A DNA stretch of 64,000 bases from Parabacteroides gordonii MS-1 = DSM 23371 (lineage in GTDB: Bacteria; Bacteroidota; Bacteroidia; Bacteroidales; Tannerellaceae), in assembly GCF_000969825.1 (NCBI RefSeq), contig NZ_KQ033919.1, positions 1,650,173 through 1,714,172 of the forward strand, given 5' to 3'. Positions 35,640 through 44,782 of the stretch are shown here, piece after piece. The number at the start of each line of letters is the position of its first letter. Within the stretch, counting starts at the first letter, position 1. The notes under the pieces are model-generated. The model saw nothing but the letters and a program-made list of their open reading frames with translations. It searched no databases and was not told the DNA's origin. The position numbers were made by a program, and so were the translations under genes.

Positions 35640-37121
35640 TTATTGTTGTTGTGTTGCAAATATTTCCCGTAACTTCTCACGGTCGTCAAAATGGTGTTTC
35701 ACTCCTTTTATATCCTGGTAATCTTCGTGTCCTTTACCGGCCACAAGAATTACGTCCCCTTTTTTAGCCAGCATGGTTGCCGTTTTGATTGCCTGCGTAC
35801 GGTCGGTAATACACAACGTACGTTCCATATCCGCCTTGCTCAGTCCGGCTACCATATCCTGAATGATATCGTCCGGCTCCTCAAAGCGGGGATTGTCGGA
35901 TGTGAGGATCACCTGGTCGCTCAGTTTCACCGCTTCCTTCGCCATCAACGGACGCTTGCCTTTATCCCGGTTTCCTCCGGCACCTACCACAGTGATGATG
36001 CGTCCTTTTCCGTCGAGCACTTCTTCAATGCCGTTAAGCACATTGGTCAAAGCATCCGGTGTATGGGCATAATCGACAATGGCCGTATATCCCAGCGGTG
36101 ACTGTATTGTTTCGAAGCGGCCGGAAACCGAATGCAACGTACTTAATACGATCAGCGTCTCTTCCGGATCTTTCCCCAGTGATACCGCCGCACCGTAAAC
36201 AGCCAGCAGGTTATATGCGTTAAAACGTCCCACAAAGTGAACGATCACTTCGCGGCCGTTAATGATCATTTCCGTTCCTTCAAAATGAGACTCCAGGATC
36301 TTTCCTTTGAAGTCGGCCAGGGTACGGAGTGAATAGGTCAGCTTCTTGGCTGCTGTATTCTGAAGCATCACCAGGCCTGATTTGTCGTCTGCATTTGTCA
36401 GGGCAAAAGCATCGGCAGGCAGGTCGTCGAAGAACTTCTTCTTGGCTTTCAGGTAATTCTCTACCGTCTTATGATAATCCAGATGGTCGCGCGTCAGGTT
36501 GGTAAAGATACCGCCATCGAACGACAGGCCACTAATACGTTTCTGGTCGATTGAATGGGAGCTGACTTCCATAAAGGCATATTCGCACCCGGCTTCCACC
36601 ATCTGTGCCATCAGGCTGTGGAGAGTGATCGGATCGGGAGTGGTATGTTCCGTCGGTATCGCCTGCCCGTCGATATAATTGCAAACGGTGGAGATCAGGC
36701 CGACTTTATGCCCCATCTTGCGGAACATCTCATACAATAAGGTTGCGATGGTTGTTTTACCGTTCGTTCCGGTAACTCCGACCAGCGTCAGCTTATCCGA
36801 AGGATTGTCATACCAGGCCGATACCAGTTTGCCTAAAGCATCCGCAGAATCCTTCACCCGAATGAAAACTACTTTTCCTTCGGATGCAATTTTACTTCCG
36901 TCCGAAAGGACTGGCATTTCCTCGCAAACGATCGCAACAGCACCTTTCGCGATGGCTCCGTCGATATAAGCGTGTCCATCGACTGCCGTACCTCTTACCG
37001 CCACAAACAAAAAGCCGTTTTCCACCTTGCGGGAGTCGGACTGGATACCTGCGATTGTTACATTATCTGCCCCGACTGTCTCCAGCACGTCCAACGTATG
37101 AATCAAATTCTTCAGTTCCAT
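35640..37121 (-). CDS. murE: UDP-MurNAc-tripeptide ligase MurE (meso-DAP type)
   Basis: The 493-residue ligase has [17 protein letters not shown] (ATP loop about 116-132), [17 protein letters not shown] and the specificity motif [16 protein letters not shown] predicts meso-diaminopimelate rather than lysine, consistent with Gram-negative A1-gamma peptidoglycan. It follows ftsI after 43 bp. Confidence 0.97.
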   Translation of the reverse strand: MELKNLIHTLDVLETVGADNVTIAGIQSDSRKVENGFLFVAVRGTAVDGHAYIDGAIAKGAVAIVCEEMPVLSDGSKIASEGKVVFIRVKDSADALGKLVSAWYDNPSDKLTLVGVTGTNGKTTIATLLYEMFRKMGHKVGLISTVCNYIDGQAIPTEHTTPDPITLHSLMAQMVEAGCEYAFMEVSSHSIDQKRISGLSFDGGIFTNLTRDHLDYHKTVENYLKAKKKFFDDLPADAFALTNADDKSGLVMLQNTAAKKLTYSLRTLADFKGKILESHFEGTEMIINGREVIVHFVGRFNAYNLLAVYGAAVSLGKDPEETLIVLSTLHSVSGRFETIQSPLGYTAIVDYAHTPDALTNVLNGIEEVLDGKGRIITVVGAGGNRDKGKRPLMAKEAVKLSDQVILTSDNPRFEEPDDIIQDMVAGLSKADMERTLCITDRTQAIKTATMLAKKGDVILVAGKGHEDYQDIKGVKHHFDDREKLREIFATQQQ

Positions 37122-37164
37122 ATTCTATCTATTAACAGACACAGGCCCGAAGCCTGCCCCCATG

Positions 37165-39333
37165 TTATTTTAATGTTAATCTAATGGTTTGTCCCTTGGA
37201 GATCCTTGCTCCCGGTCCGATAGACTGGGCGGAAACCCGTCCCATTCCATCCAGGGCAACACGCAAACCTGCACTCTCGAGCAGGTAGACTGCATCTTTC
37301 GCACCCATACCGATTACACTCGGCACCAGGCCTTCGCGGATCGTCAAATCACGCAAGTGAAGCTCTTCGTCTCCCTCCTCCCGTTTGGTGACTACCCATT
37401 TTGTTTCCAGACTGTCTGTATTTGCTTCGACATCCAGTTTTCCCAATACATTTTCCAATGCCTCCAGATTACCGTTCTTCGCAGCCGGAAGCAACACGGC
37501 TAAAGAATCGCGCTCCATATCCCGCACATCGAACGACATATGGCTGGCATATACTTTTTCTGCAATTGCTTTTACTACACCTCCCGACATGGTACCACCG
37601 GACGGATAACCGATGCGCGGACGACGGATCACCACGATACAGGAATACTTCGGTTCGTCTGCCGGGAAATATCCGCAGAAAGCCACCTGGTGTCCGCTTG
37701 TACGATACACACCACCTGTTGCAATCTGCGCCGTACCTGTTTTACCTGCTATACGGATGATATCCGAATGGACGGCTTTACCGGTTCCCTGCTCAACCAC
37801 GCCCAACAACATTTCTTTAATAATATCGAGCGTCTTATCTGAACAGATGGATGATTTCAGTACCTCTGTCGAGAAACTTTGTACCGTTTTCCCGTTGTGC
37901 ATGATCTCTTTGGTGAACATCGGGCGCACCATCTTCCCACCGTTCGCAATGGCATTGAAGAAGGTCAGCGTATAGATCGGCGGTATCTGGGTTTCATACC
38001 CGAACGACATCCAGGGCAGCGTGGTCTTCGACCAGTACAGCGTCGTATCGTTCGGCATACGGATCTTGGCACGTCCGGCTCCCGGTATCTCCAGGTTCAG
38101 CGGGATAGTCAAGCCCAGTTTGTAAAGTCCTTCCACATATTTGGTCGGGTTCTTTTCGTATCCTTTCAGAATGATCTTGGCGACTCCGATATTGGATGAA
38201 TACCAGATGGCCTGTTCCGCAGAGATACGTCCGTAACCTCCTTTGTTCATATTATGGTCGGTCATGCGGGCTCCTTTATACATATATACCCCTTTACCGA
38301 CGTCTATCGTATCACTGGGCTGGCATACACCGTCTTCCAGCGCAACCATCATAGAGGCAACCTTGAAAGTCGAACCCGGTTCTATTTCATCGGCAACGGC
38401 ATGGTTCTTGGTTTCCGCATAAGCGCCTTCACGGATACGTCCCATATTGGTGATGGCTTTTATCTCGCCTGTCGACACTTCCATGACGACAGCCGTACCC
38501 GACTCGGCATCGATCTTCTTCAGCATATCCACCAGCGATTTCTCGGTGATGTCCTGTATATTGATATCGATCGTCGTACGGATATCCATTCCGTCCACAG
38601 GTTCTACCTCAACGACGTTTGTCCATCCTCCCCCGACACGGCGCACGGAGCTTAACCCGGCTTCGCCACGAAGCAGCGAGTCATACTGCAATTCCAGGCC
38701 GTTCTTTCCTTTGGTCACACCTCCGGCTTCGATCTCACCGTAAATATCTCCGATCGTACGGGAAGCCAGTGTTCCGAACGGTTTCTGGCGCTGCACCATT
38801 TCTTTCGTATAGAACCCGCTTTTATACCGGCTCAGACGCAGGAACGGATATTTCCTCATTTCCTTCAGGTCTGTATACGAGGCACGGCCTTCGTACACCG
38901 GGTATTGGCGGCTTTTGCTTTTCAGTCCGCGAAGCAGATGTGCTTTATAGCCGGCCGGAGTACGGTTCTTAAACTTACGGGATAAATAAACCGATAGCGA
39001 ATCGACTCCGTTTATCTTCGAATTGAGGAACGTATCGACAGAAAGGCCGTCGGCACGAAAGTCGATATAGGTATAATAACGGGGCACACTGGTAGCCATC
39101 AGCTTTCCATCGGAAGAGTAGATATTTCCACGTCCGGGTAATATCAGACGGTTCGGGCGTTTCTGGCTTTCCGCCACCTTTTCCCATTTCTCTTTTTCCA
39201 CGAAAGCCGTATCAAACGTCCGCAGTAATATCCCTACTGCAATAAGCCCCAGTAAGAGCACAACAAGGAAGTAACAGAATAATATCCGGTTACTTTTTGG
39301 CGCAGCTTCTTTTGGTTCTATTTCTTCTGCCAT
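37165..39333 (-). CDS. ftsI: Septal transpeptidase FtsI (PBP3) with PASTA domain
   Basis: The 722-residue class B penicillin-binding protein has one N-terminal membrane segment (about 17-38) and a pedestal domain. The transpeptidase domain carries Ser321 in STFK, SSN at 379-381 and KTG at 531-533. A single C-terminal PASTA domain (about 655-722, REGLVPSVIGMGAKDAVYLLESAGLRV) is present, unlike E. coli FtsI but common in Bacteroidota. It crosslinks septal peptidoglycan with FtsW and lies 3 bp from the FtsL-like gene. Confidence 0.97.
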   Translation of the reverse strand: MAEEIEPKEAAPKSNRILFCYFLVVLLLGLIAVGILLRTFDTAFVEKEKWEKVAESQKRPNRLILPGRGNIYSSDGKLMATSVPRYYTYIDFRADGLSVDTFLNSKINGVDSLSVYLSRKFKNRTPAGYKAHLLRGLKSKSRQYPVYEGRASYTDLKEMRKYPFLRLSRYKSGFYTKEMVQRQKPFGTLASRTIGDIYGEIEAGGVTKGKNGLELQYDSLLRGEAGLSSVRRVGGGWTNVVEVEPVDGMDIRTTIDINIQDITEKSLVDMLKKIDAESGTAVVMEVSTGEIKAITNMGRIREGAYAETKNHAVADEIEPGSTFKVASMMVALEDGVCQPSDTIDVGKGVYMYKGARMTDHNMNKGGYGRISAEQAIWYSSNIGVAKIILKGYEKNPTKYVEGLYKLGLTIPLNLEIPGAGRAKIRMPNDTTLYWSKTTLPWMSFGYETQIPPIYTLTFFNAIANGGKMVRPMFTKEIMHNGKTVQSFSTEVLKSSICSDKTLDIIKEMLLGVVEQGTGKAVHSDIIRIAGKTGTAQIATGGVYRTSGHQVAFCGYFPADEPKYSCIVVIRRPRIGYPSGGTMSGGVVKAIAEKVYASHMSFDVRDMERDSLAVLLPAAKNGNLEALENVLGKLDVEANTDSLETKWVVTKREEGDEELHLRDLTIREGLVPSVIGMGAKDAVYLLESAGLRVALDGMGRVSAQSIGPGARISKGQTIRLTLK

Positions 39334-39335
39334 AT

Positions 39336-39689
39336 TTATTTATGTAATTCATACGGCGGAGTTTTGGCTCCTTCCAGTTCAATACCTTGTTCTTCAATCA
39401 ATAATTCAACTTGCGACTGACGGCTGTTGCCTGTCAGCTCCGATGAGATAGAAAGTGCTTCGAAGCGCACATCACGCAAACGTTGTTGCAGGCGATCTAT
39501 CTCACGTAGTTTCTGCATGCAGGTGTAACGGTTTCCGATGAAGAAAAATATCATTATCACAACAAGCACGATCATCCGTGTGTGTTTAACGATAAAATCC
39601 TCATTCAGGATACCACCGCCCAGCACATACAAAAGAGAAAGACGTTTCTCTTTTTTCTTTGACTTTTTACGTTGTTGTTTTTCCTCCAT
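39336..39689 (-). CDS. ftsL: FtsL-like division protein
   Basis: The 117-residue protein has a very basic N-terminus (QQRKKSKKKEKR), one membrane segment (about 37-52, MIVLVVIMIFFFIG) and a coiled-coil-like region (KLREIDRLQQRLRDVRFEALSISSEL), the usual FtsL plan. Sequence conservation in this family is low, so the call rests on architecture and on its place between rsmH and ftsI. Confidence 0.88.
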   Translation of the reverse strand: MEEKQQRKKSKKKEKRLSLLYVLGGGILNEDFIVKHTRMIVLVVIMIFFFIGNRYTCMQKLREIDRLQQRLRDVRFEALSISSELTGNSRQSQVELLIEEQGIELEGAKTPPYELHK

Positions 39690-39769
39690 AACCCCTATTT
39701 TCTGTTGATAGTTGGCAAATGGCTGTTGACAGTCAAATCAACCGACCGGGCCTGTCCATAGCCAACTGC

Positions 39770-40687
39770 CTACTTTTTCTCTGCAATTCTTAACTTGGCG
39801 CTTCTCGAACGAGGGTTTCTTTCGATCTCCTCGTCGGAAGGCACAATCACTTTATTGTTCACCATACGAAATGGTGTTTGTATATTTCCGAAAAAGTCTT
39901 GTTCGCTTTTTCCTTCAAAATTTCCTGTCTTAAGGAAATTCTTTACCAGTCTGTCCTCCAGAGAGTGGTAAGTGATTACAACCAAACGTCCGCCGGGCTT
40001 TAAGACCTGCAGAGTTTGTTGCAGCATTTCTTTCAATGCACGCATTTCGTCGTTTACTTCGATACGAAGTGCCTGAAATGCCTGCGCAAGGAATTTCTTT
40101 TCTTTATCCTTTCCGGTGAAGGGTTTGATCACCTCCAGAAAGTCGCCGATTGTTTCTATTTTCTTGCTTTCACGTGTCCGGACGATCAACGAGGCCAGTT
40201 TACGTGCCATCTTCAGTTCGCCGTACAGATAGAATACGTCTGCCAGTGCTTCTTCGGTATAGGTATTTACGATATCGGCAGCGGTCTGGCCCGCACGGGT
40301 ATTCATCCGCATATCCAACGCCCCGTCGAAACGGAAGGAGAAACCGCGGTCTTTGTCGTCGAAGTGATGGGAAGAGACTCCCAGATCGGCCAACAGGCCG
40401 TCTACTTCGCCGGCAACGCCGTGATATCGCATAAAATTATACAAATACCTGAAATTACTGCGAACAAACACAAAACGGGGATCAGCAGGGATATTATGTT
40501 CTGCATCAGCATCCTGATCAAATCCATAAAGTTCTCCTTCGCTATCGAGCCGTTTCAGTATCTCGCGCGAGTGTCCTCCCCCACCGAAGGTCACATCGAC
40601 ATAGATGCAACCTTGTTGAATATTCAGACCTTTCAGGCTTTCTTCGAGCATTACCGGTACGTGATAGCTGTTCTTATTCTCTTCCAT
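39770..40687 (-). CDS. rsmH: 16S rRNA (cytosine1402-N4)-methyltransferase RsmH (MraW)
   Basis: The 305-residue SAM-dependent methyltransferase has HVPVMLEESLKGL, the SAM loop VDVTFGGGGHSREIL, GLLADLGVSSHHFDDKDRGFSFRFDGALDMRMN and ALRIEVNDEMRALKEML, and ends NPRSRSAKLRIAEK. It is the first gene of the dcw cluster here. In most genomes mraZ precedes it, and none is found in this window. Confidence 0.98.
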   Translation of the reverse strand: MEENKNSYHVPVMLEESLKGLNIQQGCIYVDVTFGGGGHSREILKRLDSEGELYGFDQDADAEHNIPADPRFVFVRSNFRYLYNFMRYHGVAGEVDGLLADLGVSSHHFDDKDRGFSFRFDGALDMRMNTRAGQTAADIVNTYTEEALADVFYLYGELKMARKLASLIVRTRESKKIETIGDFLEVIKPFTGKDKEKKFLAQAFQALRIEVNDEMRALKEMLQQTLQVLKPGGRLVVITYHSLEDRLVKNFLKTGNFEGKSEQDFFGNIQTPFRMVNNKVIVPSDEEIERNPRSRSAKLRIAEKK

Positions 40688-40718
40688 TCTTGTGTTTCAC
40701 GTTAAACTTTCTCTTAAA

Positions 40719-40726
40719 CAAAAGTA
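40719..40726 (-). promoter_or_regulatory. -7 box (TACTTTTG) for the dcw cluster
   Basis: CAAAAGTA on the plus strand reads TACTTTTG toward rsmH, 32 bp before its ATG. The -33 region is weak. Confidence 0.5.
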
Positions 40727-40844
40727 GCGTACTGCGTTGGCAACGGGCACGTTACTCTATTGGAGGGTAAAATTAAACATTTATCAAATTACCTTCCAAG
40801 AAATATAGGAGAAAAGTACAAAAAAGTTATCAACAGGTCATTAT

Positions 40845-40930
40845 CTTACTTTTCTCTTGATAGAAAAGTAAGCAAAAGATCAAGGCTGCACCGGCTTCGC
40901 TGAGGCCTTTCTTAAAACGCTGCGCGTTTT
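40845..40930. repeat. Hairpin-bearing intergenic repeat element
   Basis: CTTACTTTTCT (40845-40855) and AGAAAAGTAAG (40862-40872) form a perfect 11-bp stem. AAAACGC (40914-40920) and GCGTTTT (40924-40930) form a second one. The GC-rich stretch between them reads like an element I have seen dispersed in other Bacteroidales genomes. That memory is unverified. Confidence 0.55.
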
Positions 40931-41002
40931 GTTGAGAATAGGTGAAAGGATAGTTGTGATTTCTTTAGGATAGTTGTTTTATAGCTATTCAGGCACAAAT
41001 TT

Positions 41003-41086
41003 GTTTCATTGGGATGAAACTAGTGTTTCACCATAGTGAAACAACTGTTTCTCCCTTATGAAACAGTTGTTCCAATAGGGAGAAAC
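41003..41086. repeat. Cluster of GTTTC/GAAAC hairpins with two exclusive folds
   Basis: Hairpin 1 is 41003-41020 (GTTTCAT/ATGAAAC), hairpin 2 is 41025-41042 (GTTTCAC/GTGAAAC) and hairpin 3 is 41041-41070 (11-bp arms ACAACTGTTTC/GAAACAGTTGT). A fourth pairing, 41047-41055 with 41078-41086 (GTTTCTCCC/GGGAGAAAC), competes with hairpin 3 for the same bases. The cluster lies 21 bp after the stop of the glycosidase-like gene on the minus strand. Confidence 0.75.
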
Positions 41087-41107
41087 TTCTGAAACTATTC
41101 AAGCCGG

Positions 41108-43111
41108 CTATGGAAGCTTTACGGAGATAATCTCTCCTTCCTTGAATGTTTTATGCAGGAGGGTTTTACCTCCGGCTTTGACTGCTACTGATTGCTTCCC
41201 GTTTTCACGGGTTACTTCGATATCGAATGTGGCGTTGAACGCCTTTATATTACGCAGATTCATCTTGTTCCACTCTGCCGGTAAGCGGGGAGTGAAGGTG
41301 AAGGATTTCAATCCGGTCGGACGGATGCCGAATACTCCTTCGGTGATGATACGGCAATACAATCCGCTTTCTGCAGAAAGGTGACGCTGGCTTCCTTCCG
41401 GCCAGGCTTCGATGGCGTATGGGACATGGTCGCCCAGAAGACGTTGGCTGGAATAGAATTTCAGGTATTCGGTAGCTTTCTCCGTTTCGCCACAGGCATA
41501 TACGCCACGCAGGGCATAGAGGGTGGAACGATCCCAGAAGGTTTCACTGCCGGCTTGGGTCAGCAATCCGTTCTTTGTCCATAAGCGGGGTGAGAACAGG
41601 GCGTCGATCGTTCCGTCTTTACGATCGTTGATACCGACTGTCAGCGGGATACAGATCCAGGAACGGAGGATGTCGTTACCTTCGTAATATTGATAGGTGT
41701 CGAAGCCTTCGACTTTTGCTCCGAAATACTCTTCCATATTCTTACGAAGGTCTTTCGCCTGTTTCTCATAGTCTGCCAATACGGAGAACGGTTTTTGCAG
41801 GTCTTTGCCGAGATAGGCGGCTGAACGCAATGCGTCATAATATAAGGAAGAGGTGCAGAGGTTGGCTTTTCCGGCAGGGAAACGGCCTTCCAGCTCGTCG
41901 GCATCGGAAGCCACAACACCTTTGTCGCTCAGATTACGGCGGCAGTATTCCAGACACCATTCGATCAGCGGCCACAACTCTTCGGCTTCCGTCTTATCTC
42001 CTCTTGCCAAGGCATAACGGGTGGCTCCGTAAGCAACCATAGCGGCATCGCCCCGGTCGCCGGCTCCACCCCAGACATCCAGTCCTTCTGCAACAATGGA
42101 ACTGGGGATCTTCTCATATTCCGGGTTCATGAAACGGGCGAAATGCTTGAATGAGTTCAGGGCTGAACCGTTTCCGACTTTATATCCCAGGAATGGGAAA
42201 AAGGGGTTGATATATTCAGCCTGGTCATTCGCCCAGATAGCTGCATAGTAGGACTCACCGCCTGGGCCGTGCATCAGCCCGCCTTTCGTATCATAGATGC
42301 TTTCTGCGCCGCGTATCTTGGCAAAGGCGAACATAGTGTTGACTACAGGATCAGGGGTTTCCAGGATCAGGTTATTCCAAAAACCGGCAATCAGGTCTTT
42401 ACGTGCCTGGAGTTCTTTCTCTACATCGGGTTTTAATTCGGCTTCACCTTCCTTATAGCCGGTCAGAGCGGCATAAAAGACCAGTTCTTCTTTGGGTTGA
42501 AGCTGTTTGGTTGCGGCTCCGATGATTTCCGAGACTAATTTATAACTACCGTCCACGCCTTTTGCCGGATCTGTATGGCTCACGGCATGCGACTCGGGGA
42601 TCTCCACTGCCAAAGGGGACGTGCCTGTATTCCGAAGGATATACTTCTCATAAACAGCCGGGCTGGAGACTGCCGGGAAAATGATCAGTGTCAGCTCAAC
42701 TTTCGCATTACGCGGCAGTTCGACAGTACTTACCACGGTCATTTTTCCATCCAGTGTGATCTTACTTACTTTCTCACCGGAAAGGGATTGTCCGTTCACA
42801 GAAACCATATCGGATGCGTTCCAGGCAAAACGCCGCATCAAGCTGGCATGTGTATCATTCGGGATCGTCCGGAGCATCGGCCAGATCATGCTTTTATTCA
42901 ACTCGAAAGAGCCGTCGGCATTCACCCCGTAACGCAAAACAGTTGACACTTTCAACCCGCTCATCTCGATATGGTCATAATGGGGTACACGCCCTTTCAC
43001 CTCCCACGAGATACTGCCGTCGGGGTTGATCGACCAGCGGTTTTGAGCGGTTAACATTCCTGTACAAACAAAGTTCAGACAGAAAAGTGTAATAAAAAGA
43101 ATTTTCTTCAT
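41108..43111 (-). CDS. Six-hairpin (alpha/alpha)6 glycosidase-like secreted protein
   Basis: The 667-residue protein has a signal peptide (MKKILFITLFCLNFVCTGMLTAQ). A beta-rich N-terminal domain (about 25-225) is followed by a helical toroid containing GPGGESYYAAIWANDQAEYINPFFPFLGY, GLDVWGGAGDRGDAAMVAYGATRYAL and FWDRSTLYALRGVYACGETEKATEYLKFYSSQRLLGDHVPYAIEAWPEGSQRHLSAESGLYCRI. Acidic residues in WANDQAEY and EGSQRHLSAES could be catalytic. I cannot assign a CAZy family. It ends the PUL transcript. By eye its base composition is closer to the neighbouring core genes than to the AT-rich rest of the PUL. Confidence 0.72.
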   Translation of the reverse strand: MKKILFITLFCLNFVCTGMLTAQNRWSINPDGSISWEVKGRVPHYDHIEMSGLKVSTVLRYGVNADGSFELNKSMIWPMLRTIPNDTHASLMRRFAWNASDMVSVNGQSLSGEKVSKITLDGKMTVVSTVELPRNAKVELTLIIFPAVSSPAVYEKYILRNTGTSPLAVEIPESHAVSHTDPAKGVDGSYKLVSEIIGAATKQLQPKEELVFYAALTGYKEGEAELKPDVEKELQARKDLIAGFWNNLILETPDPVVNTMFAFAKIRGAESIYDTKGGLMHGPGGESYYAAIWANDQAEYINPFFPFLGYKVGNGSALNSFKHFARFMNPEYEKIPSSIVAEGLDVWGGAGDRGDAAMVAYGATRYALARGDKTEAEELWPLIEWCLEYCRRNLSDKGVVASDADELEGRFPAGKANLCTSSLYYDALRSAAYLGKDLQKPFSVLADYEKQAKDLRKNMEEYFGAKVEGFDTYQYYEGNDILRSWICIPLTVGINDRKDGTIDALFSPRLWTKNGLLTQAGSETFWDRSTLYALRGVYACGETEKATEYLKFYSSQRLLGDHVPYAIEAWPEGSQRHLSAESGLYCRIITEGVFGIRPTGLKSFTFTPRLPAEWNKMNLRNIKAFNATFDIEVTRENGKQSVAVKAGGKTLLHKTFKEGEIISVKLP

Positions 43112-43178
43112 GATATTTGATTTACATGTGGCTATTGAATAAATATTAGTTCAACAAATATACTAATTTGCATGTAAA

Positions 43179-44690
43179 CTACTTGACTGACACAGTTTTT
43201 TTCTCTCCAGGTTCTATTGTCAACTGACAAACGGAGTATTTGACTCCCATTATATCAATACTTCCACAAGCCTGCTTTTTCCCATTCACATGTACATAAT
43301 CATAAGAGCCGGCAAAACAAGCATCCCAGATCAAGGTTTTATCTCCCTGCACATAATACAAAGATGAAAGACTCTGTTCTTCATGTGAAACTTCTACCAG
43401 AGAATTGCCCATCTTTATATTCTTCACACTCAAAGTCTTTACTTCCTGTGGTAAATGAGATGCAGTCGATATATAATTACGAGAAGCCTCAACCGATACG
43501 CCTGCCAGATTCTCTACTATATTTGCGATCAGGACATAAGAAACCTCCGGATAATTCCCATTTTTTCCAGTAAGACTGCTTGCGGCATGTTCCTGATCAA
43601 TAGTAGACAATATATGCTTCATCCATTTCCAACCCTGTTCATTCCTGTTATACAAAAAGAATACTTCCGGCACATAAGATATAGCCTCTATGTTATCAGG
43701 AATATCTTCTTTCGAGTCCAGACGCATACTGATGAAATCAAGATATTTTCCGGTTCTTTCTGAAAAAGGATCCGTAATGCCTTTCATTGGCATAAACCAT
43801 GAGTTTTCTTTCCCCCAACCTGTAACCGGCTTATCTTTTGAAACATATCCCCGATTATACAAATCAGTACCTTCAACTCCCCATTTCGTATTAAAATAAC
43901 TCTTTAAATCTTCCGCTTTTTTTAAATACTCATCAGCCAGCTTAGTCATACCACGCAATTTAGCCATTTCGGCATAGGCTACAAAAGCACTGTATTGACA
44001 AGCAATTCCATCACCTGCCTCAATCAACGGAACATCCCGTTGCTCATTGAACGTTGCTGAGCCTTTAAAGATATTTCCTTCGCCAGTACCTTCGGCGATC
44101 CCGTTCGGTATTTTACCATCATGCAAAGCGATAAAGTCTGTTACAACTCTGGTATAATAATTCCATAACGTTTCATCTTCCAGATATCGTTTATCACCGG
44201 TCCAACAATATAATTTATAGGCTTTTTCTACCAATTCGAATGTGGCAGGAACCTCCCTCACAAAATCATTGTCATTTTTATAGTCCAACAAATAAGGCGA
44301 TCCGTCAAAGTTTATGGCCCATAAAGGATACCATTTTCTGGAAGCATTCGCCGAAGCAGCAAAGGCTTTCATCATTGTAAAATTTTCTTCTTCCAGTCCT
44401 AACAGGTGTGCGCCCGCTATTTGATGGCAAAAATCACGCGAATAAAAAGCAGTACGTAAAGGATAACCAGCCCAGTAAGCAGGTATGTAGTCGACTATTT
44501 CCGATTCATCATTCACATCCGAAATATTAACCGGTCCCTTTTTACCTGTTACAACGAAGGAACGGGCTTTTTCTTTGGCCCATTCAAATCCTTTTTCCAG
44601 ATCCCGGCAGGAGGATGTCACACTGATATCCTGCGCTGAAATATCAACAGCGAACAATAATAAGCTTATGGCATATATTACTTTTTTCAT
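43179..44690 (-). CDS. Six-hairpin glycosidase-like protein of the PUL
   Basis: The 503-residue protein has a signal peptide (MKKVIYAISLLLFAVDISAQ) and a helical toroid-like body: WAGYPLRTAFYSRDFCHQIAGAHLLGL, KWYPLWAINFDGSPYLLDYKNDNDFVREVPATFELVEKAYKLYCWTGD, and AGDGIACQYSAFVAYAEMAKLRG. Over its first 200 residues it matches the gene at 50062-51510 (for example SRDFCHQ/MRDVSHQ and YKLYCWTGDKRYL/LRLYLWSGNEMYI), so the two are divergent paralogs. Candidate catalytic acids lie in SRDF and EAGDG. The family is not recognised. It follows susD after 92 bp, across a hairpin. Confidence 0.7.
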   Translation of the reverse strand: MKKVIYAISLLLFAVDISAQDISVTSSCRDLEKGFEWAKEKARSFVVTGKKGPVNISDVNDESEIVDYIPAYWAGYPLRTAFYSRDFCHQIAGAHLLGLEEENFTMMKAFAASANASRKWYPLWAINFDGSPYLLDYKNDNDFVREVPATFELVEKAYKLYCWTGDKRYLEDETLWNYYTRVVTDFIALHDGKIPNGIAEGTGEGNIFKGSATFNEQRDVPLIEAGDGIACQYSAFVAYAEMAKLRGMTKLADEYLKKAEDLKSYFNTKWGVEGTDLYNRGYVSKDKPVTGWGKENSWFMPMKGITDPFSERTGKYLDFISMRLDSKEDIPDNIEAISYVPEVFFLYNRNEQGWKWMKHILSTIDQEHAASSLTGKNGNYPEVSYVLIANIVENLAGVSVEASRNYISTASHLPQEVKTLSVKNIKMGNSLVEVSHEEQSLSSLYYVQGDKTLIWDACFAGSYDYVHVNGKKQACGSIDIMGVKYSVCQLTIEPGEKKTVSVK

Positions 44691-44724
44691 ACAATTTCAT
44701 TTTTATACTATTCTGTAAAATAAC

Positions 44725-44763
44725 AAAGGATACATCTTTATTTAAAAGAAACATGTATCCTTT
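44725..44763 (-). terminator. Hairpin between susD and the downstream enzyme gene
   Basis: AAAGGATACAT (44725-44735) and ATGTATCCTTT (44753-44763) form an 11-bp stem with a 17-nt loop. The minus-strand 3' side is only moderately T-rich, so partial termination (attenuation) is likelier than full termination. Confidence 0.55.
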
Positions 44764-44782
44764 GCTCAACTACATTTTTACA

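Larger units (their letters stand above)
40688..41107. other. 420-bp gap upstream of rsmH, rich in palindromes
   Basis: No mraZ or other coding sequence is visible. It contains a possible rsmH promoter, a hairpin-bearing repeat element (40845-40930) and a dense cluster of GTTTC/GAAAC hairpins (41003-41086). Confidence 0.7.

Noticed and set aside
40688-41107. Degenerate mraZ gene
   Set aside because: No MraZ-like peptide is seen in any frame. The sequence is made of hairpins and AT-rich DNA.
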